Assembly: GCF_020166345.1 (NCBI RefSeq)
Contig: NZ_JAIUJS010000002.1
Coordinates: 372,001 to 436,000, forward strand
Length of the DNA: 64,000 nucleotides
Direction: 5' to 3'
From: Winogradskyella vincentii
Lineage (GTDB): Bacteria; Bacteroidota; Bacteroidia; Flavobacteriales; Flavobacteriaceae
The position numbers were made by a program, and so were the translations under genes. Position 1 is the first letter of the stretch; each line of letters opens with the position of its first letter. Positions 43,519 through 52,282 of this stretch are shown piece after piece. The notes under the pieces were generated by a model, which saw nothing but the letters and a program-made list of their open reading frames with translations, had not been told where the DNA came from and searched no databases.

Positions 43519-44463
43519 ATGAAGACATTGAAATTACTTTTAGGTTTTGCATTGAGTGCAACTTTATTTACTTCCTGTTATACAGACGAGGTAGTAATAG
43601 TGGATAACAATCCAGGAGTATCATTAAATCAATTATTGAATTCTTATGAATTGTGGTATGTTGATATTAATCAAACTCAAGGTTATGGTGAAATCCCATT
43701 TTTACAAATTGCTTTTACACTTTCGTTTAGAAACGGAACTCTTTTTGCTAATAATAATCTTGTAGATTTTGGTGTTCAAGGCAATGGTTTTGGAGTCCCA
43801 ATCGGAAATTATGTGGCATATGATATGATATTAGATGTAGATCATATAATTGACGGATTTGATAGTTTTGATGTGTATCAAATCAATAACAATACAATTG
43901 AACTTTATAATCCATTTAACGATACGTCTTATTTTTTAAGAGGATATCAGAGAAACAATTTTGACTATGATTTTATATTCTATGATAACATCCATTATTT
44001 TTTACAGGAGTATGAGGCATGGGAAAAGGTTTACACTAGCGATTATGGCGCTTTAAATGAGTTTGATAATGAGAACTATATTCAGTTTTTGTCTGGTGGC
44101 AATGATTCTACATTTAGAAGCTCTCAAGATGTAAATATTTACGACCCAAATAATATTTACTGGGATTATACTGGAGTGTATGGAGTTGGAGATGTATCAG
44201 GAAATATGTATCTAAAAACTTTAACGTTAGATTATGATTTCTTTGACAATGAATTCTTTGAACTAAGCGTTATCAATGATGGAACTATTGAGTTACTTCA
44301 CCCAAGCTCAGGAACAATTTATGAGTTTGAAGGAAAAGGATACATACCTTATTACAGAAGTTCTGATACTCAAGGTAGAGTAACAAAAGAGGTAGATAAG
44401 CCTAAAAAGAGAAAACAAAAAACATCTAAGGTAGATAACCCTAGAGAAAATACAAGAAGCTAA
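43519..44463 (+). CDS. Lipoprotein with two internal repeats and a basic tail
   Basis: A 314-residue lipoprotein (lipobox SATLFTSC, C20). Two similar modules are visible: residues about 36-145 (LNSYELWYVDINQTQGYGEI ... TIELYNPFNDTSYFLRGYQ) and about 160-275 (LQEYEAWEKVYTSDYGALNE ... TIELLHPSSGTIYEFEGKG). They share YE-W opening, a central run of beta strands and the TIEL(Y/L)xP closing. The C-terminal ~30 residues are strongly basic (KEVDKPKKRKQKTSKV). I do not recognise a characterised family. It ends at a strong bidirectional terminator. Confidence 0.82.
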   Translation: MKTLKLLLGFALSATLFTSCYTDEVVIVDNNPGVSLNQLLNSYELWYVDINQTQGYGEIPFLQIAFTLSFRNGTLFANNNLVDFGVQGNGFGVPIGNYVAYDMILDVDHIIDGFDSFDVYQINNNTIELYNPFNDTSYFLRGYQRNNFDYDFIFYDNIHYFLQEYEAWEKVYTSDYGALNEFDNENYIQFLSGGNDSTFRSSQDVNIYDPNNIYWDYTGVYGVGDVSGNMYLKTLTLDYDFFDNEFFELSVINDGTIELLHPSSGTIYEFEGKGYIPYYRSSDTQGRVTKEVDKPKKRKQKTSKVDNPRENTRS

Positions 44464-44486
44464 ATTTTGGTTGGTTATTTAGTTTC

Positions 44487-44526
44487 AAAACGCTCAGATA
44501 AAACACTTTGTTTTACTGAGCGTTTT
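44487..44526. terminator. Bidirectional rho-independent terminator
   Basis: A 12-bp stem CGCTCAG-(A)-TAAAA / TTTTACTGAGCG with one bulged A and a 7-base loop (CACTTTG), flanked by AAAA and TTTT. It lies between the convergent lipoprotein and TlpA-like genes. Confidence 0.85.
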
Positions 44527-44531
44527 CTGTT

Positions 44532-45836
44532 TTATTTCAAGTTATTCAATAAGACTTCTAAGTCTTCAATTGCATATGGTTTAGACATTATGATTTTATC
44601 CTTACTGAGGAGAAAATACATTGGTGTAGCCGCTATCCCATAAGTTTTAACAATAGGGTTTTCCCATTTACCTAAACCAATGGTATGTGTAAAATCTGGA
44701 TATTTCTCTATTTCTTTTGTCCAGTCAATAGAATCGTTTTCGAGACCAAAGGCAACTACTTCAATATTAGATTTGTTTGTTACAAGTTCTTTTACTTTTG
44801 GTAATTCCTTTAAACAATGACCACAGCCGCTGCTCCAAAATACAAGCAGGTAATACTCGGAACCTTCAAGACTATGCAGATCTGATTTGCTATCTTTTGA
44901 TTTAATTTCAAAATTTGGTGCCTTTGTGCCAATTGAGGTGTTTTTATACGAAGTAATAGTTTCTGCTAAAACGATGTTGCCTGTGGTATTTGCCAATTCC
45001 AATAAGTACATGTCTGTAATATAATTGGCCAATTCATGATTTTCTAAACTTACAAACCGTTGCCATAATATTTTAAGAAGCGTTGTTTTAATTTCTGAAT
45101 TATCACTTCCAATAGCTTTGGCAACATCATCTACATGCGATTTAAAGGTGTCATTGCTTGGGTTTTGCTCCATGTTAAAGACATATGCTGTAATTCTGTC
45201 TACTAAAAATGAAGAACTTTGCAATAAATAATTACTGAAATCTATTTGGTTTAGATAATGATTTTTTAAATTATTGGAATAGGTACTCACATCCTGGTAT
45301 TCCGATGGAATGTAAGGTCTGTTCGCAAGAATGAAAGAAGATACAAGTTTATCACTCGCTAAATCTTCATACCCTTTTTGTGTGTCTTTTAAAGTTTTGA
45401 AAATTGCGTTGAATCCTTCCTCGTCCTTTATATTTTTTGAGTAATAATTACTAATAGTGATATTCACCATTTCCATACTTTTTAAATACGAATTCCAAAG
45501 CTTATTTTCTTCAGAAGATTTAAATTCTACCCCTTTTTCATAACTAAAGTTGAAATCAACAGACTCCTTACCATCATAGATAAAATCAAAATTGTTTTCT
45601 TCCGGTGGAATAGCATATACAATTTTATATATTCCTGGAGTTACAGTTTCATTGAGTGGTATTTCAAAATGACCTAGGCTATCAAGTTTACCTCTATTTA
45701 CATAATCAGCACCCTCTGGTGAAGCCTTGTATAAAAAAGCATATGTAAAATCTTTTGAAGGTGAAAATGTACCAGAAACACTTTGGGAATAACCCAAGAA
45801 TGGAAGAACAATAAAAGCAAGGATTAATTTTTTCAT
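44532..45836 (-). CDS. TlpA-like thioredoxin-domain protein, exported
   Basis: A 434-residue protein with a signal peptide (residues 1-17, GYS-QSV). The N-terminal ~95 residues are a beta domain like the DUF4369 domains of Bacteroidota thiol-redox proteins; a helical middle follows. The last ~130 residues are a TlpA/AhpC-type thioredoxin fold with active site CGHC (C338-C341), cis-Pro region TPMYFLL and APNFEIKSKDSK. It should exchange thiols in the periplasm, probably reducing. It follows an EamA transporter on the same strand (57-base gap). Confidence 0.9.
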   Translation of the reverse strand: MKKLILAFIVLPFLGYSQSVSGTFSPSKDFTYAFLYKASPEGADYVNRGKLDSLGHFEIPLNETVTPGIYKIVYAIPPEENNFDFIYDGKESVDFNFSYEKGVEFKSSEENKLWNSYLKSMEMVNITISNYYSKNIKDEEGFNAIFKTLKDTQKGYEDLASDKLVSSFILANRPYIPSEYQDVSTYSNNLKNHYLNQIDFSNYLLQSSSFLVDRITAYVFNMEQNPSNDTFKSHVDDVAKAIGSDNSEIKTTLLKILWQRFVSLENHELANYITDMYLLELANTTGNIVLAETITSYKNTSIGTKAPNFEIKSKDSKSDLHSLEGSEYYLLVFWSSGCGHCLKELPKVKELVTNKSNIEVVAFGLENDSIDWTKEIEKYPDFTHTIGLGKWENPIVKTYGIAATPMYFLLSKDKIIMSKPYAIEDLEVLLNNLK

Positions 45837-45893
45837 GTTGTGAATTTGTTATCTGCGATAAGGCTTCAATAATTACGCCAATTATAATGTTTT

Positions 45894-46757
45894 TTAATTC
45901 TTTTTAGAGCGAACACTTTCAATAAAAACCGTTGCAAGTATTAATGAGCCACCAACAAATGTATGTAATGTTGGTATTTCATTCAAGAAAAAGTAAGCTA
46001 TAATAATTCCAAATACTGGTTGTGCACTCCCAATTATACTTGCTGTACTGGCTTTAAAGTATTTAAGACTATTTATAAAAAGGGTATGACCTATCGCAGT
46101 TGTTAATAATGCAAGAAGCAATACATATGGATATTGTGTCTTTATATTTGAACCCTCGAAAAAATAAAGACTAGGCATCAAAACAATAGCAAGGATTCCT
46201 ACTTGGTAAAACATTAACATGGTGCCATTGTAGTTTGTTGCATGTGTTTTTAAGATAAGAATCCTTAATGAGTAACAAACTGCTGAGAGAATTCCCAAAA
46301 GAATACCTTGAAGCTGATTACTTTTAAGGTCAAATTCTGGCGCAAGAATATATACGCCAATTAACACAGTAATACCCAGTAAAATGTGCATTGGATCAAA
46401 TTTTATTCTTGTGAAAATTGGTTCTAGTAAGGCTATAATCACAGGGAAAGTAAATAATGACAACATCCCAATTGCTACATTAGATAGCTTTAAAGCATAG
46501 AAATATGTAATCCAATGTGCTCCCATAAATATGGAAGCTAAAAAAAAAGTCCATCGATCTCGACCACTATTAACCTTTAAACTAATCTTTTTAGCTAAGC
46601 AGAATAGTAATAAAAATACACCTGCTAAGGCAGATCGCCACCAAATAATTATTGGAGTTGGTAAGTCAATAAATTTTCCTAGGGCACCTGAGGTACTAAT
46701 AAAAATTGTGGCTACTGTTAGCCACAATAAGTGATTTATGTGGCTTTTATCACTCAT
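45894..46757 (-). CDS. EamA-family (DMT) transporter
   Basis: A 287-residue protein of ten TM helices in two EamA repeats; the first begins LWLTVATIFISTSGALGKFI and the second LLGILSAVCYSLRILILKTH. Typical family stretches PIIIWWRSALAGVFLL and GSAQPVFGIIIAYFFLNEIP are present. It is a drug/metabolite exporter or permease; the substrate is unknown. Its start overlaps the mfd stop by 8 bases, so it is translated from the mfd mRNA. Confidence 0.9.
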   Translation of the reverse strand: MSDKSHINHLLWLTVATIFISTSGALGKFIDLPTPIIIWWRSALAGVFLLLFCLAKKISLKVNSGRDRWTFFLASIFMGAHWITYFYALKLSNVAIGMLSLFTFPVIIALLEPIFTRIKFDPMHILLGITVLIGVYILAPEFDLKSNQLQGILLGILSAVCYSLRILILKTHATNYNGTMLMFYQVGILAIVLMPSLYFFEGSNIKTQYPYVLLLALLTTAIGHTLFINSLKYFKASTASIIGSAQPVFGIIIAYFFLNEIPTLHTFVGGSLILATVFIESVRSKKN

Positions 46758-49700
46758 TTACATTAGATAATGTTTCTAAAGCTTGTTTTATTGACTTTAC
46801 ATTTTCAAAAGTGAGAAGTAAACGCAAACCATTTCTGGTTTTTTTCTCTTTCATTTTACACTTTCCGGCATTTAATTGAACAAACTGTAATACCTTGGTA
46901 AAAGCATCGCTTTGATAGAATTTACTTTGCTGATCTTGTATAAAATAGCCTATTAGTCTACCTTGTTTCATTATCAGTTTTTCTATTCCCAACTTAACAG
47001 CCACCCACTTTAAACGAACACTATCAAATAAATCGGATACCTGCACTGGTACTTCTCCAAATCTATCAACAATTTCAGACTCAAATTTTTGCAGTTCTTC
47101 TTCTGTCTTTATTTCATTGAGCTTGGTGTACAGATTAAGCCGTTCTGTAATGTTGTTAACGTAATCATCTGGGAAAAGCAATTCAAAATCAGTATCGATA
47201 GTTATATCCTTAACGTATTGTTTTGGTTTACCATCATCTTTATATAAATCTGCGAACTCAGATTCTTTTAATTCCTCAATTGCTTCATTTAAAATCTTTT
47301 GATAGGTATCAAATCCAATATCATTAATAAAACCACTTTGTTCACCTCCTAGCAAATCACCAGCACCTCTAATTTCAAGATCTTTCATGGCAATATTGAA
47401 TCCACTACCCAGTTCTGTAAACTGCTCTAAAGCGGTAATACGTTTTCTTGCATCTGTTGTCATTGCAGTATACTCTGGTGTAATGAAATAACAAAATGCT
47501 TTTTTATTGCTGCGTCCAACACGACCTCTCATCTGATGAAGGTCACTCAACCCAAAATTATTGGCGTTATTGATAAATATTGTATTTGCATTAGGAACAT
47601 CTAGACCACTTTCAACAATTGTTGTGCTAACTAATACGTCAAATTCGCCATTCATAAAGGCCAACATTAGTTCCTCTAATTTTTTACCATCTAATTGACC
47701 ATGGCCAATACCGATTTTTGCATCGGGAATTAATCGCTGAATCATACCAGCAACCTCTTTTATATTTTCAATTCTATTATGAATAAAAAAGACTTGACCA
47801 CCACGTTGTATTTCATAGCTGATGGCGTCTCTAATTGTATCCTCATTAAATCTTATAACATGACTTTCTATAGGGTAACGATTTGGAGGAGGTGTTGTAA
47901 TTACAGACAAGTCTCTCGCTGCCATTAAACTAAATTGAAGTGTTCTAGGAATTGGTGTTGCGGTTAGGGTTAATACATCAACATTTTCCTTAATTGTCTT
48001 TAGTTTTTCTTTTACTGCGACGCCAAATTTTTGTTCTTCATCAACAATAAGCAATCCTAAATCTTTGAATTTTACGGATTTATTTGCGAGTTGATGAGTC
48101 CCTATTATAATATCTATACTACCCTTTTCTAACCCTTCTAGAGTCTCTCTTTTTTGCTTTGCTGTCCTAAAGCGGTTAACATAATCTACTGTTACTGGGA
48201 AATCTTTTAATCGCTCAGTAAACGTTCTGAAATGTTGATAAGCTAGAATTGTCGTAGGTACTAAAACCGCTACTTGTTTTCCATTATCTACCGCTTTAAA
48301 AGCCGCCCTAATGGCAACTTCGGTTTTACCAAATCCAACGTCACCACAGACTAAACGGTCCATTGGTCTTTCACTTTCCATATCAGCTTTAATGTCTGCT
48401 GTAGAAGAGGTCTGATCTGGTGTGTCTTCATAAACAAAAGAAGCTTCAAGCTCATGTTGCATATAACTATCCTGTGCGTACTGAAACCCTTTTTTTAGTT
48501 TTCGTTTTGCATATAGTTTAATGAGGTTAAATGCAATCTCTTTTACACGAGATTTGGTTTTTTGTTTAAGGTTTTTCCAAGCTTTACTACCTAATTTATA
48601 GATTTTAGGTGGCTTTCCGTCCTTACCGTTAAACTTGGTTATTTTATGTAGTGAGTGAATACTCAAATAAAGAATATCACGCTCACCATAAACCAATTTT
48701 ATGGCTTCTTGCTTTTTACCTTCAACCATAATTTTTTGCAAACCGCCAAACTTACCGATACCATGATCAATATGAGTTACATAATCTCCAACCTCTAAAT
48801 TGGTTAACTCTTTTAAGGTTATAGCCTGCTTTTTTGCATAACCGTTTTTTAAATGGAATTTGTGATAGCGATCGAAGATTTGATGATCAGTATATACCGC
48901 AATTTTTTGTTCCTCATCAATAAAACCCTGGTACAATGAAATCACAATGGTTTTATAATGAACCTGCTCTTCAACATCATCAAAAATGTCATGAAATCGT
49001 TTTGCTTGTTGCTCACTAACACAAGCAATATAGTTTACTATTCCATTGGAGTGATTTTCGTTTAAATCTTCAATTAATAGATTGAAATGTTTGTTAAAAG
49101 CGGGTTGAGGTTTGGTTTTAAAGTCTATTACTTTACCATCCATAATCGATGAAGACTCAAACTCCACTAAATTATATTCCAAGAATTGTCTTTTAAGCAA
49201 TTCAGAATTACAGAATAATTCGGAGGGAGAGGCGTGTTTTATTTCACTTGATAATTCCTTAAATGCTTCTTCAGCTTTTATGTAGAAATCGTCAATTCTA
49301 GAGAATAAAAGTGAGCTATTCTTTGAGAAAACCACTGTTTTAGAAGAAATATATTTTAGAAAGCTTTCACGTTTCTCTTCAATAAATTTATTAGCAACAT
49401 TTGGGATTATACTAACCTTTTTAATACGTTCTGTGGAGAGTTGGGTTTCTACATCAAATGTCCTAATACTGTCAACTTCATCCCCAAAAAACTCAATCCT
49501 GTAGGGCTCATCATGAGAAAATGAGAAAACATCGACAATACCACCTCTTACGGAAAATTCTCCAGGTTCTGTCACAAAATCAACGCGCTTAAACTTATAT
49601 TCAAAAAGCACTTCGTTAACAAAATCTATACTCAATTCATTTCCGACGGAAATTTTAAGGGTGTTTTTCTCAAGTTCTTTTTTGGTTACTACTTTTTCAA

Positions 49701-50085
49701 AAAGTGCATCAGGATAAGTAACTATTACGGCAGGTTTTCTTCTAGAGTTAATACGGTTTAGAACCTCTGCTCTTAATAATACATTGGCGTTATTTGTTTC
49801 TTCAATCTGATAAGGTCTTCTGTAACTACCAGGATAAAATAGTACATCTTTATCATTAATAAGTTGTTCTAAATCGTTGAGGAAATAAGCAGCTTCTTCT
49901 TTATCATCAAAAATCAATAAAAATGGTTTGTCAGCAGATCTAAATGTTTCGGATAAAACATATGAAAATGAAGATCCTACCAACCCTTTGAGGTGTGTAT
50001 TATTTTCAGTTTGGGCAATAGCATTTCTGAGATTTTGCACTTGCAAAGTCTCTGCATATGTTTTGGAAATTAATGCTTTGCTCAA
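46750..50085 (-). CDS. mfd: Transcription-repair coupling factor Mfd
   Basis: An 1111-residue ATPase that releases RNA polymerase stalled at DNA damage and recruits UvrA. Domains in order: UvrB-like N-terminus (GSSFSYVLSETF), the RNA polymerase-interacting domain (LTNLEVGDYVTHIDHGIG), helicase motifs (VCGDVGFGKTEVAIR Walker A; VDEEQKFGV DEEQ; TATPIPRTLQ), RAD/TRG region (VSTTIVESGLDVPNANT, QMRGRVGRSNKKAFC) and the C-terminal TRCF domain. The start is TTG at 50083-50085, preceded by a Shine-Dalgarno-like AAAGGAAC 5 bases away; no ATG is near. A TATATTTG box lies upstream at 50105-50112. Confidence 0.96.
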   Translation of the reverse strand: MSKALISKTYAETLQVQNLRNAIAQTENNTHLKGLVGSSFSYVLSETFRSADKPFLLIFDDKEEAAYFLNDLEQLINDKDVLFYPGSYRRPYQIEETNNANVLLRAEVLNRINSRRKPAVIVTYPDALFEKVVTKKELEKNTLKISVGNELSIDFVNEVLFEYKFKRVDFVTEPGEFSVRGGIVDVFSFSHDEPYRIEFFGDEVDSIRTFDVETQLSTERIKKVSIIPNVANKFIEEKRESFLKYISSKTVVFSKNSSLLFSRIDDFYIKAEEAFKELSSEIKHASPSELFCNSELLKRQFLEYNLVEFESSSIMDGKVIDFKTKPQPAFNKHFNLLIEDLNENHSNGIVNYIACVSEQQAKRFHDIFDDVEEQVHYKTIVISLYQGFIDEEQKIAVYTDHQIFDRYHKFHLKNGYAKKQAITLKELTNLEVGDYVTHIDHGIGKFGGLQKIMVEGKKQEAIKLVYGERDILYLSIHSLHKITKFNGKDGKPPKIYKLGSKAWKNLKQKTKSRVKEIAFNLIKLYAKRKLKKGFQYAQDSYMQHELEASFVYEDTPDQTSSTADIKADMESERPMDRLVCGDVGFGKTEVAIRAAFKAVDNGKQVAVLVPTTILAYQHFRTFTERLKDFPVTVDYVNRFRTAKQKRETLEGLEKGSIDIIIGTHQLANKSVKFKDLGLLIVDEEQKFGVAVKEKLKTIKENVDVLTLTATPIPRTLQFSLMAARDLSVITTPPPNRYPIESHVIRFNEDTIRDAISYEIQRGGQVFFIHNRIENIKEVAGMIQRLIPDAKIGIGHGQLDGKKLEELMLAFMNGEFDVLVSTTIVESGLDVPNANTIFINNANNFGLSDLHQMRGRVGRSNKKAFCYFITPEYTAMTTDARKRITALEQFTELGSGFNIAMKDLEIRGAGDLLGGEQSGFINDIGFDTYQKILNEAIEELKESEFADLYKDDGKPKQYVKDITIDTDFELLFPDDYVNNITERLNLYTKLNEIKTEEELQKFESEIVDRFGEVPVQVSDLFDSVRLKWVAVKLGIEKLIMKQGRLIGYFIQDQQSKFYQSDAFTKVLQFVQLNAGKCKMKEKKTRNGLRLLLTFENVKSIKQALETLSNVNE

Positions 50086-50104
50086 GTTCCTTTATTTGAA
50101 GGTG

Positions 50105-50112
50105 CAAATATA
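50105..50112 (-). promoter_or_regulatory. Putative -7 box for mfd
   Basis: On the minus strand TATATTTG matches TAnnTTTG, 19 bases before the TTG start. It supports transcription starting just upstream of mfd. Confidence 0.45.
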
Positions 50113-50156
50113 AAATTTTTGAACTGTTATATAATGATAAATTCTCGGAATAGGAT

Positions 50157-50164
50157 TATATTTG
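50157..50164 (+). promoter_or_regulatory. Putative -7 box for the TerB-like gene
   Basis: TATATTTG matches TAnnTTTG, 36 bases before the ATG at 50201. With the mfd box it forms a divergent pair. Confidence 0.45.
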
Positions 50165-50200
50165 TAGCCACATTAACTAATGACTATTAAACCTATTTTT

Positions 50201-50632
50201 ATGTCCATTTCAGATTTATATGATAACGAATTTAGAAAGCGAAATAAAGACCATTTTGCAGCTATTGTAAGAGTTGCTATGAGTGATGGTGTTATCTCGG
50301 AAGAGGAAAAAGAATTTCTAGATCGATTAGCAGACAGATTAAATATCAGTGAGCATGATTACAAAAGAATCATGAAGGATTATGAATCTCATCCTATAAA
50401 TCCACCAGTATCTTACGACCACAGATTAGAGCGTTTATTCGATCTTGCTAGAATGGTAGCGGTAGATAAAATACATGAAGAAGAAGAAAAGAAAATATTA
50501 AGAAAATTCTGTGTTGCACTTGGTTTTCATGCTGTTAACGTAAAGTATATAACGGATAAAGCATTAGAATTAGTTAGCCGAGGTCATGGTTTAGACGAAT
50601 TTATTGATGGTATTAAAAATATGAATCAATAA
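50201..50632 (+). CDS. TerB-like (tellurite resistance/co-chaperone) domain protein
   Basis: A 143-residue helical protein from the ATG at 50201; an upstream ATG at 50180 adds seven residues and is less likely. The TerB-type pattern is visible: FAAIVRVAMSDGVISEEEKE, LDRLADRLNISEHDYKRIM, and ARMVAVDKIHEEEEKKILRK. The acidic DGVISEEE and DKIHEEEE loops are EF-like and are thought to bind metal. No tellurite genes are nearby, so the resistance name should be read only as a domain label. It ends at a strong terminator. Confidence 0.88.
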   Translation: MSISDLYDNEFRKRNKDHFAAIVRVAMSDGVISEEEKEFLDRLADRLNISEHDYKRIMKDYESHPINPPVSYDHRLERLFDLARMVAVDKIHEEEEKKILRKFCVALGFHAVNVKYITDKALELVSRGHGLDEFIDGIKNMNQ

Positions 50633-50647
50633 TCAATACACTTAATT

Positions 50648-50677
50648 AAAAAGCGAGCTATTAGCTCGCTTTTTTTA
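50648..50677. terminator. Bidirectional rho-independent terminator
   Basis: A 7-bp GC-rich stem AGCGAGC / GCTCGCT with a 5-base loop (TATTA), preceded by A-run and followed by T7. It serves the TerB-like gene and fbp, whose stop codon (50675-50677) lies in the T-run. Confidence 0.9.
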
Positions 50678-51679
50678 TGCGTTGCGCATAAATTCTTCAG
50701 CCTTTTCTACCATATTTTTGCTTCCACAAATAAAGGGCACACGTTCGTGTAATTCTGTCGGTTCAATATCCATTATCCTTGTAAATCCATCACTGGCTTT
50801 ACCATTGGCTTGTTCTGCTAAAAATGCCATTGGGTTACATTCGTATAACAAACGTAATTTACCATTCATTTTTTTTGAACTCTTAGGATACATGTAAATT
50901 CCACCTTTAATCATGTTTCTATGAAAGTCTGATACTAGAGAACCAATATATCTGGAAGTATAAGGTCTGTCTCCTTCTTCTTTTTGACAATATTTTATGT
51001 AGTCTTTAATTCCTTTTGGGAAGTGTATGTAGTTACCCTCATTCACTGAATAGATTTTACCATCTTCAGGAAATTGCATATTTGGGTGAGATAAATAAAA
51101 CGAACCTATGGCCGGATTTAAGGTAAACCCATTAACACCATCTCCAGTGGTATATACTAACATTGTTGATGTTCCGTATATAACATAGCCAGCGGCAACT
51201 TGCTGACTCCCTTTTTGAAGAAAGTCTTCAATAGTTACAGGAGTCCCAACAGGTGTTACACGCCTGTAAACAGAGAAAATAGTTCCTACAGAAACGTTTA
51301 CATCAATATTAGATGAACCATCTAGAGGGTCAATTAAAACAATATACTTGTTTTGGTTGTTTTCATCTTGACTGTTTATAGCTACAAAATCATCCTCCTC
51401 TTCACTTGCAATACCACAAACAATGTTTCTCTTTGTCATAGTTTGGATAAACTTCTCATTAGCATATACATCTAATTTCTGCTGATCTTCACCTTGTATA
51501 TTGGTGTCACCAACTGCACCTATAATATCAACAAGACCTGCTTTATTAACCTCGTGGTTAACCACTTTAGCAGCTAGTCTTATAGAATTTATTAATCTAG
51601 AGAGTTCTCCAGAAGTATATTTAAAAGAGGATTGATTTTCAATAATAAACTCACCTAGAGTTTGATTAGTATGAGACAT
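50675..51679 (-). CDS. fbp: Fructose-1,6-bisphosphatase class I
   Basis: A 334-residue enzyme of gluconeogenesis. Metal-binding ligands are intact: GIASEEEDD (about 89-97) and [10 protein letters not shown] (117-126), followed by [12 protein letters not shown]. The substrate pocket [20 protein letters not shown] and [18 protein letters not shown] is present. It removes the 1-phosphate of fructose-1,6-bisphosphate. Length is normal. The gene seems to be alone, divergent from the GNAT gene, and its stop lies in the terminator tail. Confidence 0.97.
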   Translation of the reverse strand: MSHTNQTLGEFIIENQSSFKYTSGELSRLINSIRLAAKVVNHEVNKAGLVDIIGAVGDTNIQGEDQQKLDVYANEKFIQTMTKRNIVCGIASEEEDDFVAINSQDENNQNKYIVLIDPLDGSSNIDVNVSVGTIFSVYRRVTPVGTPVTIEDFLQKGSQQVAAGYVIYGTSTMLVYTTGDGVNGFTLNPAIGSFYLSHPNMQFPEDGKIYSVNEGNYIHFPKGIKDYIKYCQKEEGDRPYTSRYIGSLVSDFHRNMIKGGIYMYPKSSKKMNGKLRLLYECNPMAFLAEQANGKASDGFTRIMDIEPTELHERVPFICGSKNMVEKAEEFMRNA

Positions 51680-51779
51680 GAAGCATTATATTGATTAATT
51701 GACACAAATATCGTATTATTTTACAAACTAAAACGTTTTCGTAAATTAAATTAATTGTTATGTAACGTTAGTTTTGAAT

Positions 51780-51787
51780 TATATTTG
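51780..51787 (+). promoter_or_regulatory. Putative -7 box for the GNAT-lysC-olsF unit
   Basis: TATATTTG matches TAnnTTTG, 12 bases before the ATG at 51800. A TTG at 51755-51757, 22 bases upstream, could be the -33 element. It argues against translation starting at 51755. Confidence 0.5.
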
Positions 51788-51799
51788 AGTTCTTTTAAG

Positions 51800-52282
51800 A
51801 TGAGCATGTACCAACCAAGATTAGCAACAATAAAAGATATGCCAAGAGTTTTAGAACTCATCAATGAATTGGCAATTTTTGAGAAAGAACCTGATGCAGT
51901 TGAGGTTACTTTAAAAGATCTAGAGAATGATGGTTTTGGTGCACACCCAAAATTCACATGTTTTGTTGTAGAAATTAATAATGAAGTTGAAGGCATAGCC
52001 CTTGTATATCCAAGGTATTCAACATGGAAAGGTGAAGTTATTCATTTAGAGGACCTCATCGTAAGTGAGTCTTGTAGAGGATTCGGGCTTGGTACAATAT
52101 TGTTAGATGAAGTAGTGAAATATGCAAAAAGCCTAAACGTAAAACGTGTAAGTTGGGAAGTTTTAGACTGGAATGAACCGGCAATTAAATTTTACGAAAG
52201 CAAAGGCGCAAAAATAATGCGAGATTGGGATGTTGTTCAATTAGATGAAGAAGCTATTGATAATTATTTAAAGAATTTATAA
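51800..52282 (+). CDS. GNAT-family N-acetyltransferase
   Basis: A 160-residue acetyltransferase from the ATG at 51800 (MSMYQPRLATIKDMPRVLEL). Core motifs are HLEDLIVSESCRGFGLGTIL with the acetyl-CoA loop CRGFGLG, and WEVLDWNEPAIKFYESKGAK near the C-terminus, the latter as in spermidine/spermine and thialysine acetyltransferases. The substrate is probably an amine or amino-acid-like molecule. The stop overlaps the lysC start (TAATG), so the two are translationally coupled; that hints at a link to aspartate-family amino acids, but this is only positional. Confidence 0.9.
   Translation: MSMYQPRLATIKDMPRVLELINELAIFEKEPDAVEVTLKDLENDGFGAHPKFTCFVVEINNEVEGIALVYPRYSTWKGEVIHLEDLIVSESCRGFGLGTILLDEVVKYAKSLNVKRVSWEVLDWNEPAIKFYESKGAKIMRDWDVVQLDEEAIDNYLKNL

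Noticed and set aside
50201..50632. Tellurite resistance function for the TerB-like gene
   Set aside because: Only a TerB-type domain is seen and no other ter gene is present, so the resistance label is not supported.
51755..52282. Longer GNAT reading starting with TTG at 51755
   Set aside because: The extra 15 residues are not part of the fold, and a promoter-like box at 51780-51787 lies inside them; ATG at 51800 is preferred.
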